In this document: one piece after another, positions 35,604-45,300 of the stretch | Layout: each line of letters begins with the position of its first letter | How positions within the stretch are numbered: the first letter of the stretch is position 1 | Origin: Bacillota bacterium | GTDB lineage: Bacteria; Bacillota; Clostridia; Lachnospirales; Lachnospiraceae | Assembly (NCBI GenBank): GCA_023415475.1 | Contig: JAEZKL010000110.1 | Location: 1 to 63,098 of the forward strand | DNA length: 63,098 nucleotides | Direction of reading: 5' to 3' | Position numbers and translations under genes: made by a program | The notes under the pieces: model-generated | The model's database searches: none | What the model saw: only the letters and a program-made list of their open reading frames with translations | What the model was told of the DNA's origin: nothing

Positions 35604-37091
35604 ATGAAAAAGAGATATACACTGGTCATTCTTGTTGTATTAATGACATTACTGACTAATATGACAGCTTTCGCAGGTACTAAAACACCAGCGATCAAAG
35701 TAACCGTAAACAAAAAAACTGTTAAATATGATGCATCTCCTTATCTGTCAAAGGATGAGGTTATGATACCATTGGAGGAGACTGCCAAAGCAATCGGAGC
35801 AAAGGTTGAATGGGATAAAAAGAGTAAGACGTCATGGATTCATCTTGATATGACTCATATAGAGTTAATTGTTGGAAAGAGCGAGTTTTACATTCATAGA
35901 GATGCTGATTTCTCAGGCATACCACAGACAGTTAAGTTAAATACTCCAATTAAATACAGTCGTGGCACTGTATTTGTCCCCGGTAAGACGGTCTTCGAAA
36001 GCATTGGAATGAATGTTTCCTGGGACAGTAAGAAAAAAGTGCTATCCATTACCGGAGAAGCTGACATTAGTAAAGATATGAAGTATACCGAAATCGTAAA
36101 AAATGATATTTCCAAAATGAAATCGGTCTATTCCTGGTATAATAAAAATTATACAAAGGCCGGAATACATTCCTTGAGATATAATGGAACCATGTATGTG
36201 ATTGCTAGTGCAGGAAAGAAGCCCACCGGCGGATACTCAGTCGGAATCAGTAAAATATCTTATGAATCCTCAACGAAGGCTTTTGTGGCCGCTTATGTAA
36301 ATGCACCCTCGCCTGATATGATGGTAACTCAGGTTGAAACCTATCCTCATGTATTAATCAAAATTGAGGGTCAGAAGAAGCTCCGACACGTCAGTGGTGA
36401 GGTTCAGGAAATCCCCAACACCACCTTGCCGACAGTGGTTAATTATGAAGAAATCACTTACGACAATATTATAAACAACAGTAAGCTTTCGAATTGGTAT
36501 ACGGAAAACAATCAGAAGCAAGGTGTTAGCTATATCAGAGACGGAGAATACATCTATGCACTCATCGCTGCAGGAGAAAGACCGACCGGAGGCTATACTG
36601 TCAGCATCGACAATATATTTTATAGCACGGCCGATACCATAATCCTTAGTGCCAAAGTGACTCCTCCCGGAGATAATGTCAGGGTTATTATGATGATTAC
36701 TTATCCGAATATGTTAATTCGAATTAAGTCTGAAACCGTAACAACAATAATCGGTGATGTTTATGATACCAAAATCACCTGGGTTACTCTTGATATAAAT
36801 ACAGTAAAAACCATGGAATTATATGACCTGAATCAGGTAAAATTAAGAGACATCGTCGGCAGTGAAAAGGATGAGATTATGCAATCCTTTAATAACGCAA
36901 CAATCGATCTAAATCCATATATCAGGATGATTGCAGGAAAGATCCTCAAAGTGACCACAACGGATGGTTATCTGATGACCTTCTCCAGCTATGGCTCTGA
37001 AACAAATGTGATTGCCAGCCTTGAAAAGAATGGAGTAGCTAAATCCTATCATCTGCTCGCTCCCGGAATTGCAAAATATATCTACAAATGA
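35604..37091 (+). CDS. secreted protein with stalk-type (copper amine oxidase-like N-terminal) domain and two PrcB-like domains
   Basis: 495 residues. Signal peptide (cut near AFA-GTK), then a Cu-amine-oxidase-N-like module (about 30-150; PLEETAKAIGAKVEWDKKSK and later FVPGKTVFESIGMNVSWD), common in clostridial surface proteins. Two repeats carry the PrcB C-terminal signature: AGKKPTGGYSVGISKI near 210 and AGERPTGGYTVSIDNI near 315, each preceded by a YNGTMYV / RDGEYIY strand. PrcB is a protease-complex partner in spirochaetes, so a protein-binding role is plausible. AAGGAGG precedes the ATG; a terminator follows at once. Confidence 0.82.
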   Translation: MKKRYTLVILVVLMTLLTNMTAFAGTKTPAIKVTVNKKTVKYDASPYLSKDEVMIPLEETAKAIGAKVEWDKKSKTSWIHLDMTHIELIVGKSEFYIHRDADFSGIPQTVKLNTPIKYSRGTVFVPGKTVFESIGMNVSWDSKKKVLSITGEADISKDMKYTEIVKNDISKMKSVYSWYNKNYTKAGIHSLRYNGTMYVIASAGKKPTGGYSVGISKISYESSTKAFVAAYVNAPSPDMMVTQVETYPHVLIKIEGQKKLRHVSGEVQEIPNTTLPTVVNYEEITYDNIINNSKLSNWYTENNQKQGVSYIRDGEYIYALIAAGERPTGGYTVSIDNIFYSTADTIILSAKVTPPGDNVRVIMMITYPNMLIRIKSETVTTIIGDVYDTKITWVTLDINTVKTMELYDLNQVKLRDIVGSEKDEIMQSFNNATIDLNPYIRMIAGKILKVTTTDGYLMTFSSYGSETNVIASLEKNGVAKSYHLLAPGIAKYIYK

Positions 37092-37094
37092 TGG

Positions 37095-37120
37095 AAAGGC
37101 CCACAGCAGGTGGGCCTTTT
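37095..37120 (+). terminator. rho-independent terminator
   Basis: AAAGGCCCAC-AGCAG-GTGGGCCTTT followed by T; it begins three bases after the stop codon of the PrcB-like gene. Confidence 0.9.
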
Positions 37121-37224
37121 GAATCCCTTCAAAAAGGTTATCACTCTACTATTAAATTTTCAACATATGAGAAAAAAAATATTTAACCATCATATACTGA
37201 TATAAAGAGCTTATCGAGGTTTAT

Positions 37225-38526
37225 ATGACCATACATATTGTACAACCGGGAGATACCATCTCTTCCATTGCTAATTACTACGGAGTAAACACTGAAAGAT
37301 TAATACAGGATAATGAGCTGGACGATGCTGCTAATTTAGTTCCCGGGCAAACTATAGTTATCGTCTATCCGGTACAAGTATATACGGTACAGGAAGGAGA
37401 TACCTTAATGGGAATAGCAAATGCATATAATGTATCAGTGATGCAGTTATTAAGAAATAATCCTTATCTGTACAACCGAGAATATCTATATCCGGGAGAT
37501 ACTATCGTAATAAGTTATAATAATGATAAAGGTAGAATTACGACCAACGGATATGCTAATACCTTTATTGATCTTGGGATTCTTAGAAAGACATTACCCT
37601 TTCTAACGTATTTATCAATATTAGGATATAGAACTACTGCCGAAGTTGAAATCGTTGGTGGTGACGATAGTGAGCTGATACGAATTTCCAAGGAATATGG
37701 CGTTGCTCCGATTATGCTCTTGTCAACCTTAACCTTTGAAGGAATTGGAAGTTACGAAGCTGTTTATAATATTCTAAGTAATGATGAGCTGACAAACCGC
37801 CACATAAATAATATTCTTACGATATTAAAAGCGAAAGGCTATTATGGATTAAATACGACCTTCTCGTTTTTTGATGCTCAGAATCGTCTGATGTACGAGA
37901 ATTACATAACCAAATTAACCAACCGATTGAATCAGGAAGGATTTCAAGTATTTGTTACTATTACCCCGGAAGTAATCATCAGCATAAACGAGATCACCTT
38001 CTCGAAAATTGATTATACTCTCCTTGGTAAGGAAGCAAATGGGCTGACTATCATGAATTACAATTGGGGGTATAATTTTGGACCTCCGTTACCGGTCATC
38101 TCAGTATCTGGAACAGCAGAATTCCTGGATTATGCGGTTACTTTGGTTACACCTGCAAAAATCGATATCGGATTTACGGTGTTAGGTTACAATTGGGCAC
38201 TACCCTATGTCATCGGCTATTCAAAGGCGGTTTATTTGACTCCAAGTTCTTCCATAAGCCTAGCTCGTGAGGTTGGTGCAACAATACAGTTTGATGAAAT
38301 TTCTCAAACACCTTTTTTTGAATATATCGAAAATCGTATCGGAGTTCCAATTCGGCATATTGTATGGTTCATAGATGCAAGAAGTATCGATGGAATGTTA
38401 AATTTAGTAGTGGAGTATGGAATTAAGGGTGTAGGCATCTGGAATATTATGGACTATTTTGCGCAAACTTGGTTAGTGATAAATGCACAATATGAAATCA
38501 TAAAAGTAAATCCAGAGGATTTATGA
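37225..38526 (+). CDS. LysM-GH18 spore-wall protein with degenerate catalytic motif
   Basis: 433 residues without a signal peptide: two LysM modules (about 2-48 and 51-96) and a GH18 barrel (about 105-433), the layout of SleL/YaaH spore-cortex proteins loaded from inside the mother cell. The GH18 active motif DGxNxDxE is replaced by YGLNTTFSF, so the catalytic Asp and Glu are both missing, though NYNWGYNFGPPLP and VGIWNIMDYF at the expected distances keep the fold. It likely binds peptidoglycan without hydrolysing it. GAGGT precedes the ATG. Confidence 0.88.
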   Translation: MTIHIVQPGDTISSIANYYGVNTERLIQDNELDDAANLVPGQTIVIVYPVQVYTVQEGDTLMGIANAYNVSVMQLLRNNPYLYNREYLYPGDTIVISYNNDKGRITTNGYANTFIDLGILRKTLPFLTYLSILGYRTTAEVEIVGGDDSELIRISKEYGVAPIMLLSTLTFEGIGSYEAVYNILSNDELTNRHINNILTILKAKGYYGLNTTFSFFDAQNRLMYENYITKLTNRLNQEGFQVFVTITPEVIISINEITFSKIDYTLLGKEANGLTIMNYNWGYNFGPPLPVISVSGTAEFLDYAVTLVTPAKIDIGFTVLGYNWALPYVIGYSKAVYLTPSSSISLAREVGATIQFDEISQTPFFEYIENRIGVPIRHIVWFIDARSIDGMLNLVVEYGIKGVGIWNIMDYFAQTWLVINAQYEIIKVNPEDL

Positions 38527-38705
38527 GAACTATTTACATAAATATGCCACCATCTATGATAGCAATTTTATAGAATGCCAACAAAAATTTATTCGGTAAC
38601 AACTAAATTCCTTCTGGTTCATAATCACATAGTTGTGTTATAATAGCTGGTATCTATTCCCTTATGAAAAAATAACACAATCTTTCACAACAGGAGGATC
38701 ATATC

Positions 38706-39128
38706 ATGAAGTTGTTTTGGAGGCTAACCCTTTTGGTTTTGGGTGGAACATTTCTTGTTCTGGGAATAATAGGTGTCTTTTTTCCTGTTCTCCCAACCAC
38801 GCCATTTCTACTATTATCTGCTACCTGCTTTTTACGAAGTTCACATACAGCCTATCGAATGCTAATGACAAATAAGATATTAGGAAAGTATATCTTTTTT
38901 TACCGAGTTTCGAAAGCAGTTCCTTTAAAATCTAAGATTACGGCATTGTCATTGCTATGGCTGGGAATTCTCATCTCGATTTATATCGTTCCTATCCTGT
39001 GGGTAAAGGTTCTTCTGTTTTTTATCGCTTCCGGTGTAACCATTCATATATCCTCGATGAAAACTATGACGAAGGAGGACAGATTACTTTGTGATAAGGA
39101 ATACCGGCATTTCCTAAAGAATGTCTGA
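38706..39128 (+). CDS. DUF454 (YbaN-like) inner-membrane protein
   Basis: 140 residues, three to four membrane helices. The DUF454 signature GIIGVFFPVLPTTPFLLLSATCFLRSS is complete. The function of the family is unknown. CAGGAGG precedes the ATG. It stands alone; the tRNA pair follows 55 bp on. Confidence 0.9.
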   Translation: MKLFWRLTLLVLGGTFLVLGIIGVFFPVLPTTPFLLLSATCFLRSSHTAYRMLMTNKILGKYIFFYRVSKAVPLKSKITALSLLWLGILISIYIVPILWVKVLLFFIASGVTIHISSMKTMTKEDRLLCDKEYRHFLKNV

Positions 39129-39183
39129 ATTGATAATCCTTCTCTTGTCTAACGCCTCGATCCATGGTATAATTCCTTATCAT

Positions 39184-39256
39184 GGAGGCATAGCTCAGTC
39201 GGGAGAGCACTTGCTCGACAAGCAAGGGGTCACTGGTTCAAGTCCAGCTGTCTCCA
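39184..39256 (+). tRNA. tRNA-Val (anticodon GAC)
   Basis: 73 nt, all four arms form: acceptor GGAGGCA/TGTCTCC (one G-U), D arm GCTC..GAGC, anticodon stem CTTGC/GCAAG and T loop TTCAAGT. The loop TCGACAA puts GAC at 34-36, but position 33 is C where U is nearly universal, and the T stem has an A-C pair at 49-65. The 3' CCA is not encoded. The anticodon is read from position, and the C33 makes the call slightly less certain. Confidence 0.85.
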
Positions 39257-39281
39257 TTGTTATAATATAATACCAAACTAT

Positions 39282-39354
<73 letters not shown>

Positions 39355-39361
39355 CCTAAAC

Positions 39362-39397
39362 AAAACCACAGAGTCATAAAACACTCTGTGGTTTTTT
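39362..39397 (+). terminator. terminator of the tRNA operon
   Basis: AAAACCACAGAGT and ACTCTGTGGTTTT pair perfectly and end in TTTTTT, eight bases past the tRNA-Ala gene. Confidence 0.92.
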
Positions 39398-39483
39398 ATG
39401 CCATCCTGTCATCAAGAGGTGACTAAAGTCTCCTTGATTATTAACGTTTACCAAAATATAATATTGTTATAAGTTGGGTTTTT

Positions 39484-41094
39484 ATGGTAAATATTTATAT
39501 CAGCAATAAATTTATGAATATAGACCCTGAAGGACACCCCATCAACCCGAAAGAAGGAAAGAGCGTGGAAGAATTGAATATGACGCCGAGCAGTAAAATT
39601 GCCGCATTTTGTCAAGTCATTGACCTGTTTCCCATCCCCATTGAGATATTTACACCCGATGGCACCACCATATTCGTCAATCGTGTCTTTCTGGAAGAGT
39701 ATAATATCTCCGGGCCGGATCAGATTATAGGCAGGTACAATCTACTGAAAGACCCTGTTGTAAACGATGAACTGGGTCTGAGGGAATATGTGCGCAGAGC
39801 GTTTGAGGGAGAAACCTTGTCAGCCTCGGATGTAAAGGTGCCTTTTGATGATATGTCCAGTCGGTACAATGCCAAAAGCGAGGAATTTGACATAGATGCT
39901 TTGTATCGAGATATCATTAGTTTTCCTATTTGGAAAGAGGATAAGGACATTGCATATGTTGTAAATATTTTTATCACGACAAGGCTTTATCTGACAAGGT
40001 CGGATATTACACAGGCCAAGGAATATATCGAAGACCACCTGACTGAGGAATTCGACCTTGACCGGATTGCGCAGACGCTTCATCTTAGCCGGTATCATCT
40101 GTCCCGCTTGTTTAAGAAGTATACAGGCTCTACGCCATACAGCTATTATCAGGACAGAAGGGTTCAAAAGCTCAAGGAGGCACTCTGTGATGAAAGGCTT
40201 TCTGTCACAGAAGCGTTTGCAGCCTGCGGCACTGACTATGGTGGAAGCCTCGCCAGAGCCTTTCAGGAAAAGGTGGGCATGAGCCCCACAGCTTATCGCC
40301 GGAAGCTGCGGGAAGCATGCGAAAGTAATGGCAACGGTTCAGAAGAGTCGTCTCTCCCAGCTTCCGATGCGGTAACGGAGGAGCAGCTTTTTGCGGCAGT
40401 CCAGTGCTTGCCGCTGCCCATCATGATCTTTTCGACGGATGGCAGTACCGTGTTTGTAAATCCTATTGTACTGGAAATGTGGAATATCTCAGATGCCGCG
40501 CAGATGGTGGGCGTCTATAACCTCAAAAAAGACACGGTTGTCAACGAGAGGCTCGCCCTAAATGACTATGTCCGCCGCACCTTCGCCGGAGAGATAGTGC
40601 TGGTGCCCGATGTCAGAGTTCCGCTGGAGGATTTCTCCCGCTGGTACCGGGCGCAAAGCGACAACTACGATGTGGTCTCCATGTACACCGACATTTTAAA
40701 TTTCCCCATCCATACCATAGATGGCAGGATTACCCACATCGTCAGCGTGTTCCTTATCACCCGCACCTACCGAGGCTTTTTCAAAATTGCAGGAGCCAAG
40801 GAATACATTGAGAACCGTTGGCGGGAGGCATTTGACGCGGAGCAAACCGCACGGGCCGTAGGGCTCAGCCGGTATCAGCTTGCGCACCTCTTTAAGCAAC
40901 ATACCGGTATATCTCCTTTCAGCTTTTATCAAGAGATCAAGGTGCGTAAACTAAAGGAAGCTCTCTGCGACAAAAACCTCTCGATAGCCGAGGCCTTTGC
41001 CTCCTGCGGCCTTACCTATCATGGAAATTTCGCTAAAATATTTAAGGAAAAGGTTGGGCTTACCCCCTCCGAGTACCGTAAAACCGTTAAATAA
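39484..41094 (+). CDS. tandemly duplicated PAS-AraC / PAS-AraC regulator
   Basis: 536 residues made of the same two-domain unit twice. Unit 1: PAS-like (about 36-165; FPIPIEIFTPDGTTIFVNR) and AraC-type helix-turn-helix pair (about 172-275; AKEYIEDHLTEEFDLDRIAQTLHLSRYHLSRLFKKYTG). Unit 2: PAS-like (about 300-430; LPLPIMIFSTDGSTVFVNP) and AraC (about 437-536; AKEYIENRWREAFDAEQTARAVGLSRYQLAHLFKQHTG). Each PAS-like domain ends with matching NIFITTR / VFLITR strands. A normal AraC protein has one DNA-binding unit; this could bind two sites as a monomer. The start is uncertain: no strong site precedes 39484, while the ATG at 39580 follows GGAAG. The base composition is more GC-rich than genes before the tRNAs. 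Confidence 0.85.
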   Translation: MVNIYISNKFMNIDPEGHPINPKEGKSVEELNMTPSSKIAAFCQVIDLFPIPIEIFTPDGTTIFVNRVFLEEYNISGPDQIIGRYNLLKDPVVNDELGLREYVRRAFEGETLSASDVKVPFDDMSSRYNAKSEEFDIDALYRDIISFPIWKEDKDIAYVVNIFITTRLYLTRSDITQAKEYIEDHLTEEFDLDRIAQTLHLSRYHLSRLFKKYTGSTPYSYYQDRRVQKLKEALCDERLSVTEAFAACGTDYGGSLARAFQEKVGMSPTAYRRKLREACESNGNGSEESSLPASDAVTEEQLFAAVQCLPLPIMIFSTDGSTVFVNPIVLEMWNISDAAQMVGVYNLKKDTVVNERLALNDYVRRTFAGEIVLVPDVRVPLEDFSRWYRAQSDNYDVVSMYTDILNFPIHTIDGRITHIVSVFLITRTYRGFFKIAGAKEYIENRWREAFDAEQTARAVGLSRYQLAHLFKQHTGISPFSFYQEIKVRKLKEALCDKNLSIAEAFASCGLTYHGNFAKIFKEKVGLTPSEYRKTVK

Positions 41095-41112
41095 AGTCTC
41101 ATAGCAGTAAAC

Positions 41113-41155
41113 AAGGCGTTTTTCATCCTATACCGGGATGGAGGATGCCTTTTTT
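41113..41155 (+). terminator. terminator after the PAS-AraC gene
   Basis: AAGGC/GCCTT outer and CATCC/GGATG inner pairs, followed by TTTTTT. It shows that an ATG at 41138, in frame with the next gene, is not its start. Confidence 0.75.
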
Positions 41156-41257
41156 GCTGCACAAATTGGATTAAATTGGTCACTGGGCGACCTATCTCCT
41201 ACCGATGTTTTTTTATACAATGATGCTGAACCAAATCACAGGAAGGAGGGAAATGCA

Positions 41258-41746
41258 TTGAACGGTGATAAAACAAAAGAACAGCTTTTGGAGGAGCTAA
41301 TCCGCACACAAAAGAACCTTGAAAAAAGAGTGGAAGCGCAGGAACGTTTCATCCGAAAATTTACGCTTCTCACACAGAGTGAGGGACTGCTCTCTGAAGT
41401 TCTGGAGAATCTCCCTTATCCGGTGGCAATTTTTGAGCCGGGAGGCAGGCTTCACCGGGTCAACCATGCGATGCTGCGGGAGGCTGACCTTGAACCTGGC
41501 GAAATCTCTATGGGCAGGATCAATTTTCTAAATCGGGTGACAACCGTGAACTACGCCATTATTGACGCAACCGAGGATGTGTTTATCGGGAAAACCACTC
41601 TGCTCCGCTCCCTCTCCCGTCCGCTGGAGATGTTTTGCAGGTGTGACGACTCGGTGGTATCGGACGCTTACACCAGTGCCATTCTCTTTCCCGTGGCGGA
41701 CATAGACGGGCACATTTCCTTTGGCACGATAATGCTGATGGATTAG
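41258..41746 (+). CDS. PAS-domain protein related to the adjacent PAS-AraC sensor domains
   Basis: 162 residues. A TTG start at 41258 is chosen because AAGGAGG lies eight bases ahead; the in-frame ATG at 41138 falls inside the previous gene's terminator. An N-terminal coiled coil (about 2-38) is followed by a PAS-like domain whose opening LPYPVAIFEPGGRLHRVN parallels both PAS units of the neighbouring AraC protein. No output domain is present. It may exchange or compete with those PAS domains, or act as a small sensor partner. Confidence 0.75.
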   Translation: MNGDKTKEQLLEELIRTQKNLEKRVEAQERFIRKFTLLTQSEGLLSEVLENLPYPVAIFEPGGRLHRVNHAMLREADLEPGEISMGRINFLNRVTTVNYAIIDATEDVFIGKTTLLRSLSRPLEMFCRCDDSVVSDAYTSAILFPVADIDGHISFGTIMLMD

Positions 41747-41776
41747 AGTACAAAAAGATATAAGGAGGAGAAGTTG

Positions 41777-42346
41777 ATGAGAAATTTATTTACAATTTTA
41801 GTTGTCTGCGTATTTTTCTTCGCACTGATGATTGGCTGTGGGGGAAGCAAGCAGACCTCTGGTGGGGATGATATCGCGCCGGCAGCGAACAATACCGAGG
41901 GCGCGGCACCCTCTCAGGATGAGACCAGCGAAAAGGAATTTACAGTAGTGGCCACACCGCCCGAGGGCTGGGAGGCCTTCGCCGACAGTTATACTGTGGT
42001 TCGCTACAGAGAAAGCAATGGCTCCGGCGACTTTTGGGTGAAACAGAGTCCTGCCTGGGGAACGATTGAAGAGAGAATTTCCGAGTACCAGGAACGGGAA
42101 AACGAAGGCGGTTACAAGATTGAATGGGATGAAGTAAAGGATGCTGAGATAGCCGGCATGGACACAAAATACCTCAAATATACCATTGATACAGATAGCC
42201 TCAAGATGCGATATGATGCTTATTTTATCCAAAAGGACGATGCGCTGTTCGCTGTGATTTGCCTGTCCATGCCAGACACCGATTACGAGATGATGGAGCC
42301 GGACTTCAAATCCCTGCTGGATTCACTGGAAATCATAGAGAAATAG
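41777..42346 (+). CDS. lipoprotein of unknown function
   Basis: 189 residues: lipobox LMIGC with lipidated Cys near 20, a Ser/Thr/Asp/Glu-rich linker, then a compact domain of about 130 residues (TPPEGWEAF..., ISEYQERENEGGY, LKYTIDTDSLKMRYDAYFI, FKSLLDSLEI) resembling PsbP-like/uncharacterised lipoprotein domains. GGAGG precedes the ATG at 41777; a TTG one codon before is not favoured. It lies 53 bp ahead of the SLH protein and is probably transcribed with it and the PAS protein. Confidence 0.8.
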   Translation: MRNLFTILVVCVFFFALMIGCGGSKQTSGGDDIAPAANNTEGAAPSQDETSEKEFTVVATPPEGWEAFADSYTVVRYRESNGSGDFWVKQSPAWGTIEERISEYQERENEGGYKIEWDEVKDAEIAGMDTKYLKYTIDTDSLKMRYDAYFIQKDDALFAVICLSMPDTDYEMMEPDFKSLLDSLEIIEK

Positions 42347-42399
42347 AGAAAGGAAAATGGCATAGCTATTTTCACTGCATTAAGAAAGGAGAGTTTTAC

Positions 42400-45300
42400 A
42401 TGCGATTTCATGTTTTAAAAAACAGAATTTTACCTGCCATACTGGCCGTGTGCCTGATACTACCCTTATCACCTATAGCGGTGAGCGCAGAGGAAGTACC
42501 TTTAAGCACAAGTGAAAATATCGTTGAATCAGGGTCTATCCCCTCAGGCGAACCAGGTGATATCGTAGCCTCCCCCTCCGATGTTTCTTCATCCACACTA
42601 CTCGGAGCATCGGGGGCTACCACTCAGGATTGGGCTTCGGGGTTTCCGAACTGTCAAAACATCAGTGACACAAAAGCTTCTTTAATAGTTAAAAGCATAG
42701 AGGCTGGCAAGGTCTATTTTGTGCGGCTGGCAGATGGTGCTACCCCGCCCAGCGCACAACAGGTTAAAGCTGGGACTGATGCTTCTAATACACCCCTCGG
42801 AGGCTATCCTGTTACGAACAATACGGTCATCAATGTTGCAAATAGTGAGCATTCCCTCACTGTTTCCGGACTAATGCCGAGCACCGCCTACGATTTGTAC
42901 ACGGTGCTGGAGGATAGTTTGGGTGTCCTTCAGGATGCTGCAACCTTGGTCGAGTTTACCACCACCATACCGGATGCCGGAAATTCAGCCGTGACCCAAA
43001 CCCCAATGGGTGTTGGTTCCAAGCAGGTGCAGCTGACAGTCACAATGAAAAACGCTGCGGGGATTGCATCGCCGGGTTATGGAGCAGCGGATTTCAGTGT
43101 GAAGGTGGACGGTGTTGTGAAGTCCTTTAATGCGCCGCCCTTTAGCAGCTTTCATGATCCGGATACAGGTACTTACACCGTGGTATATACCGGGGCAGAG
43201 CACAACAAGAGCTATACCTTTTCTGAGCTGACAGTGAAGGGTTATCCTGTTAAGACCGATGCCTTCACCGTCACCACTCCTCCGGAAACGGTAGTGGACA
43301 ATGTCTGCGAGGTGTCAAGCACGCCGGCCATACGCTACTCCAGCTTCCAGGCGGCACTGGCGGCTGCAGAAGATGGCCAAACCATCACTCTGCTGAAAGA
43401 TACCAGCCATACCGGAAGTCTGGTGATTGACAGCAAGACAGTCACCCTCAACACCGGAGGCTTCACACTGAATGCCGTAAATAACAATGCCACAGACAAC
43501 GAGGGCATTGGCCTTGATGTGAAAAACGGAGGTGGAATAGCGTTAATGGACAATACCGGCGCCTTCAATGTCGGCGGTATGAACTACGGAGTTAAGGTGG
43601 TTGGTGCTTCCTCCTCGGCGGAGGTGACCAATATCACGGAGGGTAACTACGGTGCGGCAGCAAGAAACGGTGGGAAAATCACCGTGATGGCTGATACAAA
43701 GGGAGTTTTTTACGGAGCCTCTGCCACCGGTAATGGTAGCACAATTGTCGTAAAGGGCGATGTCTCCTCTACAAGTATAGGAATTAACGTTGGGACTTTT
43801 ACGGTTGATGCGCGAGATGGAGCCTCTGTTTCGGTGGAAGGCAACGTCACAGCCAACGGTGGTATTCCTACCGGAGCCTATGCCATTGGTAATGGCAGCC
43901 AGATTGTGGTGAAGGGCAATGTCATATCCACAGGAAATCAGGCATGCGCAGTTAATTCAGCAAACGGAGCCTCCATTTCGGTAAGGGGCAACATCACAGC
44001 TAACGGAACTGAGGGCAGTCTCGGCGCATTTGCGGACTCTCTCGGCGAGATAACCATTGATGGGAGCATCACGGCAGCGACCTACATCAAGGTGGGTGAT
44101 GCAATCAAGACTCCCGACCAAATGGTTACCTCTCCAAAAAAAGAAGGCTACAAAACCTACTACAATGAATCCTACCAGAGCACTGTATATGTGAAGGATA
44201 CCGGCTCTCCAGCAACACCCGAATGTGCAATCGGAAGTATCAAGTATGCAACACTGGATGCGGCCCTTGCAGCAGTGACAAACGGGCAGACCATAACACT
44301 GCTTGAGAACATCAACCATAACACGGGCATAATCTTAAGCAATAAGAGTATTACCCTAGACCTGAACGGACATATACTAAACGTCGCAAACAACACAGAC
44401 CCGGATGGCGTCGGGCTCACCGTGACGAATGGCTCAGTTGCTCTTACCGGAAGCGGACAGTTTAATGTATCAGGCTATTATCAGGGTGTACGGGTTGAGG
44501 GCAACAGCAATGTCACTGTGACAAACGCTTCCGGAGCGTTACCTGCTACGAATGTAAATAGTGAAGGTGCGTTTGTATCCGGTGGAAAGCTTAGCATATT
44601 AGGTAGCACAACGGGTTCCCGCCACGGCGCCTATGTAGAGGTGAACGGCGAGATCACGATTGGCGGCAACGCGATTGCTACAGCTCCATACCCTTACGAC
44701 AGTTTTGCAGCGGAGGCGAATACGGGCGGGGTTATCTCAATAGCAGGGAAAGCCGAAGGTCAGGATAGAGGCATCTACGTCTATAATCCAAACAGCAGGA
44801 TTACCGCTGGAAGCGTATCATCAATCGGTGAAAGAACTAGGATAGCGGTACAAGCGGAGAGCCGGGGCCAAGCATTTATACTCGGTAACTGTAAAATTAC
44901 TGCCGCAGGAGGTACAGCAGTATTCGTATCCTCACAGGGGAACGTTATTGTTGACGGAATAATTGAACACAATGGGAAATATATCGTGATTTACCCGACA
45001 GAAAAGGATGGTAGTGCCGACAGCCGCACCATCCCCACAACGAAGACCGGTTATCACACCTATTCCACCGAGAATGGAACCGTATGGGTTAAGGATACGG
45101 CAGCCGTGCCAACCATTCCCGGAGCACCTGGGAACTTCACCACAAAGCCCGGTGACGGTAATGTGACTTTAACCTGGGATGCCCCCGCTGATAACGGTGG
45201 CAGCCCAATTACAGCATACCATGTCTCAATGAATGGCGGTCAGTGGTGGAATGCGGGAACGATGAGATCCTACAACTTTAGCGGCTTAACTAACGGCACA

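Noticed and set aside
41138..41257. Upstream start for the PAS-only protein
   Set aside because: It begins inside the terminator of the preceding gene; the TTG at 41258 has an AAGGAGG.
42259..42399. N-terminal extension of the SLH protein
   Set aside because: It overlaps the lipoprotein gene and would bury the signal peptide that starts at 42400.
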